Source: Schoenoplectus triqueter (lineage: Eukaryota; Streptophyta; Magnoliopsida; Poales; Cyperaceae). From it: a stretch of 64,000 bases of DNA. A model generated the notes under the pieces. That model saw nothing but the letters and a program-made list of their open reading frames with translations. It was not told the origin of the DNA and did not search any database. The stretch covers positions 806,001-870,000 of the forward strand of contig CAXKVV010000022.1 of NCBI GenBank assembly GCA_964058805.1. Direction: 5' to 3'. Shown piece after piece: positions 56,227 through 64,000 of this stretch (position 1 is the stretch's first letter; each line of letters starts with the position of its first letter). Position numbers and translations under genes: made by a program.

Positions 56227-58879
56227 TTTGTCAAACATTGTTATTCTGCTCTTTTCAAGGGCAACTTGAATTCTTGTTAACCATAAGACTAAATAAAAGT
56301 TTTAATTTGAATTGCTATTCTACCAAATTATAGTAATCAAATATCTTTGCAGTTGAAAAGTGCTTGTAAAGAGATAATTTGAAAAAGAAAAATACTTCTA
56401 ACCTGGAACTGAAAAAAAAAAGAATTATAGACTAATTCTCATATAAATAAAAAGGCCGGTTAGGAAATGTGCAATAATTTTCTTTTCTCAAAAGGAACAA
56501 CAATTCATTAAGTACAATCTTCCTTCTAGAATCATGAAAATTGAAAAAAAAAACGGTCCTAAAGAACTTGTAAACAATTCGTATTTTAGGAAAAAATAAT
56601 GAAATTGAAAGAAGTTAGTAGCAATTTTTGAAGACAAACTACAACTAATCTATCATTTATATTTTGCCTTATAAACAAACAAAATGAAATTAGACCTAAC
56701 CTCTTTATAGTTATCTCAAACATCACGGAAGAGTCGCTACTTCGGAGTGGCGCCGCCGTTGATTGAACCTACAAGAAGAGTCGCTCGGAGAGCAGAGAAG
56801 AGGATTCTACTAAATGAGAGTATAGTATTAATGTTGATTGTCAAAATTAAAATTATATCTCATGTCATGAAATTAATATTTTTTTTAAAATAACATTTTT
56901 GAAAAGAATAAAATTATCAAATGAATTATCAAATTTAAATAATTATCTAATTTTATCTAATCTATGCATCTCTAAAATTAAAATGACAATTATCAAATGA
57001 GATTTAACAATTAATTTGATAGCCGCAATCGATGTTTTTGCTATGACGCATAGCTACGTACTCGGTGTAACAAGCATGAAAGAGAGAATACAGACTTCTA
57101 CACGCCACACGCTAGTCTATTAGATTCAAATAAATAATTTGAAATATAACTTCATCCAACAGCTCATAACAAATCTGAAATTTTGAAAATAAATTCTAAC
57201 CATTGCAGGATTAAGATATCGAACGTGCTTAATAAGGAGTCGAAATATTGATTGATTTTATAAAAATGACATTTTAAATTTCAATCAAACTCAGTTTAAA
57301 ACTATTGTTAAATTTTATTGTAAACAAAAAATACACATTGTACAAATATATCCAAAAAATATTATATTTTGTATATTATTTTTTATTAAATAATAAATTT
57401 ATTTATTTAAAAAATTTAAAAGTCTTTGTAATTTATAATTGAATATAAAATTAATATTAGTTACAAATATTTTTAAAATTAAAAAAAAAATCACACAACA
57501 GGCGGATTTCTTACCAGTGAAGGAAAGATATTCACCAACCAACAAAATGGCTATTTCATTGCTGGACTTGCTAAGTTTTTAGGTTCGGTACGAAAGTGAT
57601 CTCTAGTTCTTCTAGTAGGGAGTCATTAGCCTTCAATAAAACTTCTAGTTTTTAAGATCCATCCTTCAATATTTCGATTTTTGATAATCCCAATATTTTC
57701 AATCAGCAACAATTAGTATTCAGCTGTTTTCAGCAACTATATTTTCAGTATTGTTTGTCGTGGAGTGACTTAGTAATTTAATTATTATTGAGTAACATTG
57801 TAATTAAATTAGTTCTTTTTCCTCAATTTTAAATAGATAATAAAACTTTCTTATGTTTTTTCTATTTTTATAATATTATTTATACAATGAATGAGTTATA
57901 CTAGTTTCATTTGTTGAGGTGGATGCAATTCTACCACAAGCATTATCGTTGTACACATAGACTGCAGCTAGCTAGCGGACTACAAGCTCTCCGTTGCTTA
58001 AATCTGTGATTAATAATCAAAATCAGCGCATGCAACTCAGCTCATATAGCTAGGTAGTAAAGAGATTAAATAGTGGCCTCATGTATATAGGGTTGTCAAT
58101 GATCGGGGATTCTGAAGGATCTAAATATAAATCCATTAAAAATTTATAAGATCCATATGCAGATCTGTATCTCATAAAATTTTAAGAATCCAAATGTGAA
58201 TTCATATTTACTATTATAACGGATTTTAGATCGAATTCGGATCATATTTTAGATCTTATATTATAATAATATTAAAAATAACATAATTAATATATGACAG
58301 GAAAAAATATCATGTTATCTTAAAATTACTTCAAACGTAACAACAATCATAATTCACATTTGCTATTATAGCAATCTTAAAATTATTTGTTCTAATCATA
58401 AATGTAGCAACAATCATAATTATTTGTTCCAACTTTCAAAACATACAATAAATATCAAATATTATAATAAAATATACATAATTAATACAATAACTACTAT
58501 TCAACTTTATGAATCAACACAGAGTGAAACATAAATATTGCTCTTCAGTTTAAACTAAATTGAACATATTTATTTTATTAATTGACATATGATATAATTT
58601 TATTTATTTATCAAATTCATAGCGGATTCGAATTCGAATCTTATAAGATCCAAATACGGATCCATTATATTAGATGGAGCATTTTCTAGAATCCATATAC
58701 AGATCCAATAAACTAATGAATATATTTTAAGGATCCATATGCGGATCCATTTGTGCGAATTTAGATCAGATTTTCGGATTATGGATATCCATTGTATATA
58801 ACTATAAATAGAAACCAATAGGCGCGATATATAGAATGATCGATGGTGAGTGGTGACCAACTGGTGACAACTTAAATGG
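56227..58879. other. Intergenic, AT-rich, with GGATCC-type degenerate repeats
   Basis: No supported gene. 58100-58790 is crowded with short GATCCATATGCGGATCC-like motifs in both orientations, as seen in many plant degenerate retroelement remnants. 56740-56790 has a slightly GC-rich patch without recognisable content. Confidence 0.5.
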
Positions 58880-59439
58880 CACTACAACAAAAATAAATTA
58901 TTTGGCAATGATTATTGATCAAATTTAACAATGGTTATTGAACTGTTATTAAAGGGGTATTAGAAAAGGTTCTAAGTAACGTTGTCAAATCTCGTTGTCA
59001 AATCTTGAAGATGATATTTTTTTACCCTAAAAATGGACGTAAAATCATAAGTGTTAACTCTGTAGATCTCATTGTAAACCTTCTGTGGCTGCGTAGCACA
59101 CCTCAACAAAGTTTTCTATCAAAAATTATAGCCGTTTGAATTTGAGATGGTTGAATTTTAATTTTTATTTATTTTCTCTCTTTTTTCTTTCTTCTTTCTT
59201 TCTTCTTTCTCTCTATGTCTCTCATCTCTCTTTTTTATATATGAAAACAGATGACAATAAGTTGGTAATTCATGGGATATTAATTTTTGGATCGTTCGAT
59301 TGTGATGAATGAACGATGAGATGAAAAAAATTGACAAACCTTAGGGGCAAATGTCATTAGTAGAGATAGATAGGTCAGAGCCAAAAAGTGAAATAGATAT
59401 TTAACAATGGTTATCTGATCAAAATTATTGCTAAATAGA

Positions 59440-59500
<61 letters not shown>

Positions 59501-59908
59501 AAAAATCGATGGTGTTCTTAAGCTCACGGAAGGCCTCCATGAACTTAGCTCAAAAACTATAAAAAATGATCTCCAAATTATAATTTTTTACTCTCATTAA
59601 ATTCTTCATATTGAAATCTCGTGGGGTATAAAAATTTGGGATATTTTTATTTTTCTAAGTCACTCTTTATAATTTTTGAAAATCAGTTCTAAAAAAATAA
59701 TAAAATATTTAATGTTTGTACATTATTTTCAAAAATTAAAAAAAAAAGTGAATTAGAAAATTTGAAACATCCCAAATTTTGGTACTCCATCAGATTTCAA
59801 TATGAAGAATTTAATGAGAGTGAAAAATCAAAATTTAGAGATCATTTGATATTCTTTTTGAGCTAAGTTCACAGAGGTCTTCCGTGAGCTTAAGAACACC
59901 GTAAATTT

Positions 59909-59952
<44 letters not shown>

Positions 59953-60264
59953 ATCAACATACCTATTTAATAATAGTTTCTTTAAGGAACCAAAGATAAA
60001 AAATTGACACACCATTAACAACGATTCCTTGAAAGAACCATTGCTACATGTTGTATTTAACAACAGTTCTTTGAAAAATCCGTTGTTAAATGAGCGTGTA
60101 GCTTTTTGGTGTTCTTTGGCTCTATTTTAACAATATTTCTTTATTAAAAATCATTACTAAAGAAGTTATCAATATTTCAATAATGTCACTAAGTTATTTT
60201 AACAATAATTTTTTTTATAATCGTTGTTAAAATGGTGTTATCTAAGATCATTTTTGTTATAGTA
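58880..60264. mobile_element. Non-autonomous CACTA (En/Spm) element
   Basis: Opens CACTACAACAAAAATAAAT and closes ATCATTTTTGTTATAGTA, inverse complements apart from a few bases. It is flanked by the 3-bp repeat TGG (58877-58879 and 60265-60267). Subterminal regions carry many short AACAATGG/GTTGTTAAA-type motifs in both orientations (for example at 58918, 58981, 60015, 60057, 60230), typical of CACTA ends. No transposase. A foldback MITE is nested inside. Confidence 0.82.
59440..59953. mobile_element. Foldback MITE family 2, copy E (complete, nested in CACTA)
   Basis: Mirror-image structure: a TA run then GA run (59440-59498), then the left arm from GGTGTTCTTAAGCTCACGGA, a centre near 59720, the right arm to CCGTGAGCTTAAGAACACC, then a TC run and a TA run (59910-59952). 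The arms pair over about 200 bp, and the microsatellites at the two ends are also complementary, so they behave as part of the terminal inverted repeat. Confidence 0.85.
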
Positions 60265-60768
60265 TGGGCTTATGGGCACATGCATATAAAATAGCATGAT
60301 CAACGAAATTCCCCTTACACTAGTTTAATTTGCGGGTTATAGTGATTACGAAATGTCAATTACAAAATTGATCCAAGTTAGTACGTATATGTAATAGCTC
60401 TTTCCCTTAATTAATTGAGTTTTTTCTTAATTTATGCATGGATCATGAAACCGTTGGTTATGTTGCCGCTGCCCTTTTTTTTAATAAATATATATGTAGG
60501 GAAAAACAAAAAAGTAATAAAAATAACATGTAATTTATCTAATCCAATGTCTTGACAATGAATATTATGACAAGTCGGAGGAAATTATAAAATAAATGTA
60601 TCATTAATTAATTATGACTTTAGATTTTTATATATATATGACTTGCACCCATTCGCTTAACCAGACAATAAGATCTGTCATGCATGCTAGCTTGAGGAAT
60701 TAGTCCTCTACCGATGCATGGATTAATTTACACCACCTTCATGTTTTCTGTTTTCCCGGAATATATTT
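60265..60768. other. Intergenic, nothing recognised
   Basis: AT-rich spacer between the CACTA element and the MITE. Confidence 0.6.
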
Positions 60769-61167
60769 TATGGGAAGGGATCCAATTACCACCATTTTGG
60801 TGCCACATCGGTGTCATTAAAATTAAATATCAAATAACTATTATTTAAATTCTTAAATAACAAAACTAATTGAAAGAATATTTTATAAATATCATTTTAT
60901 ATCTTATATATGTATACAAAAAATTATATCATTTCGATATTATTTATATAGGCATCAAGCGTTAATAAAATCAACGGACCAAATTTTACAATTTAGACAC
61001 ATTACTTGATGGCTATTCAAATAAAGTTAAAAAAATTTAATTTTTCATATACAAACAATTGAGATGATATAGAATACATCTAACGGTTTACATTTTTAAA
61101 TTTATACATAAATAAATAAATAAACACCATGGGCACACAAAAAATGGTAATTGAATCCTTTCTCATA
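60769..61167 (-). mobile_element. MITE family 1, copy 2 (complete)
   Basis: About 399 bp. Left end TATGGGAAGGGATCCAATTA, right end TAATTGAATCCTTTCTCATA, which are inverse complements with four differences. The body is the reverse complement of 1-383. No ORF. Confidence 0.85.
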
Positions 61168-61297
61168 TTTTATAGTGCCTAACAAGTAACAACTCAAAAG
61201 AAACATAACCATAAAACAATAATCATTATAAGTTCTCTCAAATTAAATAAAAACAGAAAAAAAATTGCTAGCAACAAATATTCCGCTCTTAATGTAA

Positions 61298-62020
61298 TTA
61301 AATTATGGAAGAGCTTGACTCATGAAGAGCTAAGGCAAACAATCGTAGCACACCAAACGATATGGCCATGGCTGCCAAGCCCCCAACCAAAACTCTAGCT
61401 GCCGAGTTTTTCGCATTGGCACCCCCCAGCATCGCTCCAGATGCCCCGAAACCGGCCAATGCTAGAGTCGTTACAATGCAAACTACTGCCAACCTGATCT
61501 CCCATGGCCGAATAAAGGCTCCCGATAGCAAAGGCAACAGTGCACCAGTTGCAAATGCCAGTGCTGACGCTCCAGCTGCTTGTGCTGGGTTTGGCAAAGC
61601 CTCTTTCTCCTCCTTGGTCAAACAGGCCTCCTTGTCCTCCTTTTCCCTCTTAATCTGTGCCAGTTCAATATCGTACTGTGCATATACCGAAACAAACTCA
61701 CCAATTGCCATGGAGCATGCTCCTGCCACAAGTCCGGCCAAACCTGAGATCATCATCGCTCTTGAAGAGCGGTTCACTGCTCCTACACCAATCATGAGTG
61801 ATGCAACAGAGACTAGGCCATCATTGGCTCCTAGCACTGCAGCTCGCAACCACTGGGCCCGACCCGAGTAATCGTTTTCCTTGGGGTGTTGTGATTCCTG
61901 GATTTGAGTTTGTTGGTGTTGTGGGGATAGAGGTAGAGAGCTAGAGGCATGTACTTGGGAAGTACTGCTTATGTAAAAGGCCATGGAATTTGGTTTTAGT
62001 GGGATTGAGATGGAGAGCAC
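61298..62020 (-). CDS. Vacuolar iron transporter-like (VTL/nodulin-21-like) protein
   Basis: A single exon of 240 codons. The hydrophilic N-terminus (about residues 1-52) is followed by the VIT signature AQWLRAAVLGANDGLVSVAS (from 55). Five membrane segments lie at about 57-82, 88-114 (LVAGACSMAIGEFVSVYAQY), 143-170 (PNPAQAAGASALAFATGALL), 174-200 and 206-230. The short charged loop KREKEDKEACLTKEEKEA after segment 2 replaces the longer metal-binding cytosolic domain of true VIT1 transporters, as is usual in the nodulin-like VTL group. Members move iron (perhaps manganese) into the vacuole and lower cytosolic iron. The start is the first in-frame ATG; Met13 is a possible alternative. No damage seen, and the length is usual for VTLs. 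A TATA box lies about 70 bp upstream. Confidence 0.92.
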   Translation of the reverse strand: MLSISIPLKPNSMAFYISSTSQVHASSSLPLSPQHQQTQIQESQHPKENDYSGRAQWLRAAVLGANDGLVSVASLMIGVGAVNRSSRAMMISGLAGLVAGACSMAIGEFVSVYAQYDIELAQIKREKEDKEACLTKEEKEALPNPAQAAGASALAFATGALLPLLSGAFIRPWEIRLAVVCIVTTLALAGFGASGAMLGGANAKNSAARVLVGGLAAMAISFGVLRLFALALHESSSSII

Positions 62021-62088
62021 ACTTTCTATGGAGGTTTTTGAGGAGAGAGAAGGGAGAGTTTTTTTGGTGAATGATACTTGTAATTAGG

Positions 62089-62104
62089 GGTGTATATATA
62101 TACA
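62089..62104 (-). promoter_or_regulatory. Probable TATA box of the VTL-like gene
   Basis: Minus-strand GTATATATATACACCC, about 70 bp upstream of the ATG. The intervening leader is short and CT-rich on the minus strand, as expected for a plant 5' UTR. Confidence 0.6.
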
Positions 62105-64000
62105 TGTGATTGAAGTTTAGTTGTTCTTGTAAAAAAGACTTCTCCTAAAGCTTTTTCGTTGTTGTAACAGATTACAAAATTGTATCATAAAAATCTGGAT
62201 CAGTTTCACACCGCTTTAACGAAAAGAAAGTATCTAAGAAATTTAAATATTGGGCCAAAACGATTCCCATTCCTCCCATAATATATGTGCAAAGGATCAC
62301 ATGGTCTGTACTTCAATTTCCTAATTCCAAACATGGAGACCAATGTTTGCAACTTTGCAAGTGGACGGCCGGGGAGGTAATCGCATTTAATTTGGATCTG
62401 ATGTATGTATGGGATAAGTATTGATTATTAAATTTCATATTTCGCATGATTATTAGAGTCAGGTCAATTTATATGTTATATTTTTAAAATTTTTAATTAA
62501 TTTTGATTGGATAGTAAATAAATTATTTAATTTCAGATTAAATCAGATTATATGATAAGAACAAATTTAGATCCAAATGGATCAAATAGATTTCTTATAT
62601 CGGGACAGATTCCGCCACATCTAGATTTGATTCTAACACTGAGCGAAGTATAACTTATAACCAAAGAAATGTTAACTGAAAGATTAACGGAGCGTCGACG
62701 CCAACAATCAAATACAATTTGTGATCGAAATCAAACCCAAATTTATCACGGAAAAAACATCAACTAATCACGGTAATAATTCAAATTCTAGTAGTAAAAA
62801 TAAAATAAATTTATACACACCTTTAAGTTAACCGGCAAATTTTAGAACAGATCCTTAAGTGTATAATTGATCAATATTAGTTTTATAAGACAAATTCACA
62901 CCACCACAACATCACAAGTACAACTAACTAGATGTGCCGCTTAATGTTCTTTTTCTTTTGAATAAAATGAAAGTATGAATTATTCAACATTTAAATGATC
63001 ATAAAAAAATCTCCATCTAAATTTTGAATCTACAATCTCTTATATAGAAAAGAATAAAAATATTATTTATTGTCACTAAATCAAAGGTTAATTCTCCGCT
63101 TACTATTCCCTTTCTTTTCTCTTCTTTTATTTTTTTTTTCTTTTGCATTTCTTTTACATTGATCTCACACCAACCCAGCCGTGGATTTTCCAAAAGTTCC
63201 AAAATGATTTACCTTAATTAACCTCTTTCCAGAAGCAAACGCGCCAAATCTACTATCTTTTCAGAAAGCATGAAGTTATATAATGTGTTCTTTTTCTTTA
63301 ATTAACTCATAATTTATATTTTTGTTCTCGGTGTTCTCATTATTTTTCCGACTCTTTCAGTGTTTCTGGGAGAAGCAGCTTTGCGGAGAAGATTTTCTGC
63401 ATCATATTATGTTGATTACGTTCAAAAACGAATTAATCTTTCAGCAAGTGGGGCTATTTTTTTCTTTGAGTAAAAAGTATGTATTTTTTTTCAATAAAGA
63501 TGGAGCTCTCCTTGTTTTTGTTTTTGTGCTCATGGACGTGATCTATTTGAGGTCATTCTAGTTAGCAAAAGGTTTTATATACTGGTCTAAATTATACTCA
63601 GTAGACCATAAGAGCCTGAGATTGCGTATTTGCGTGTGGGCTCATTGTCGTATGAAATACACACCGCTTAATTCTAACCGCTGATACAAAACAAAACACG
63701 ATGCAGATTCAATGTTCACCAAAGGAAGGATAATTATGTGTTACACAATTAAGTCATTGTTATAAACAATAATCATTATTATGAATAATAATTTATTTTA
63801 TTTGAATAATAAAATTGATACTGATATATAATGGTACTGATGATATCTTCCCAGCATTTTCCTTTTGAAATAAATGCTGGGTGCACATAGGAAATAAATG
63901 CATGATGGTATGATAATAAATATTAACTTCAACGGCTAAAAAATATATAAATTTTAGGTAAAAAAAAATATATAATTTTTAGTTAATAAAAAATATATAT
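62105..64000. other. Intergenic, nothing firm
   Basis: AT-rich. A small hairpin with a 9-bp stem (CCAGCATTT at 63849 facing AAATGCTGG at 63871) is present. Short ORFs (63017-63202 and 63322-63561) have no recognisable content. Confidence 0.55.

Overview
The window is nuclear DNA of a flowering plant, most likely a eudicot. It is AT-rich and intron-containing, with GT-AG splice sites, plant-specific gene families (D27-like, CYP89A, vacuolar iron transporter-like, plastid Fe-SOD) and Copia, Gypsy, hAT, CACTA and MITE elements. Nothing looks bacterial, organellar or CRISPR-like. Exons were assembled by eye from splice sites and reading frame and have not been checked against transcripts.

Layout. 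1-6.8 kb is intergenic and packed with foldback MITEs and microsatellites. 6.8-9.4 kb holds an intact six-exon D27-like gene (+). 10.1-14.9 kb is a very young Copia element: two LTRs of 341 bp with no difference seen, a 5-bp target duplication and one 1371-codon gag-pol frame. 15.45-19.0 kb is a decayed Gypsy element that runs straight into a 5'-truncated LIF2/hnRNP Q-type RNA-binding protein gene (19.0-21.2 kb, +), which has a Mutator-type MITE in an intron. 22.2-25.5 kb is a complete five-exon CYP89A cytochrome P450 (-). A partial tandem copy of it is a pseudogene at 29.6-30.3 kb, and the duplicated flank is split by an hAT transposon with a nearly complete transposase (30.7-34.6 kb).

35.0-38.3 kb and 41.8-45.7 kb are two copies of one unit. 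Each carries a decayed plastid Fe-superoxide dismutase (FSD3-type) pseudogene (-). Divergent from it is a snRNA-type USE+TATA promoter and a short structured sequence that may be the 5' part of an RNase P/MRP-like RNA. This runs into a GC-rich hairpin-forming minisatellite. A third, inverted tail of the unit lies at 28.5-29.6 kb. 45.67-49.9 kb is a roughly 58-bp satellite with higher-order structure. 50.2-51.7 kb is an intact four-exon BORCS8-like gene (+).

51.7-58.9 kb is mainly non-coding, with a degraded coding fragment (54.3-54.9 kb) and a near-perfect 44-bp hairpin (56.1 kb). 58.9-60.3 kb is a non-autonomous CACTA element with a foldback MITE nested in it. 61.3-62.0 kb is an intronless vacuolar iron transporter-like gene (-). 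The same MITE family lies in opposite orientation at both ends of the window (1-383 and 60769-61167).

The intact host genes (D27-like, CYP89A, BORCS8-like, VTL-like) show no shared pathway. The main story is genome turnover: nested transposons, segmental duplication with pseudogene formation, and local expansion of two GC-rich tandem repeats beside a putative non-coding RNA promoter.
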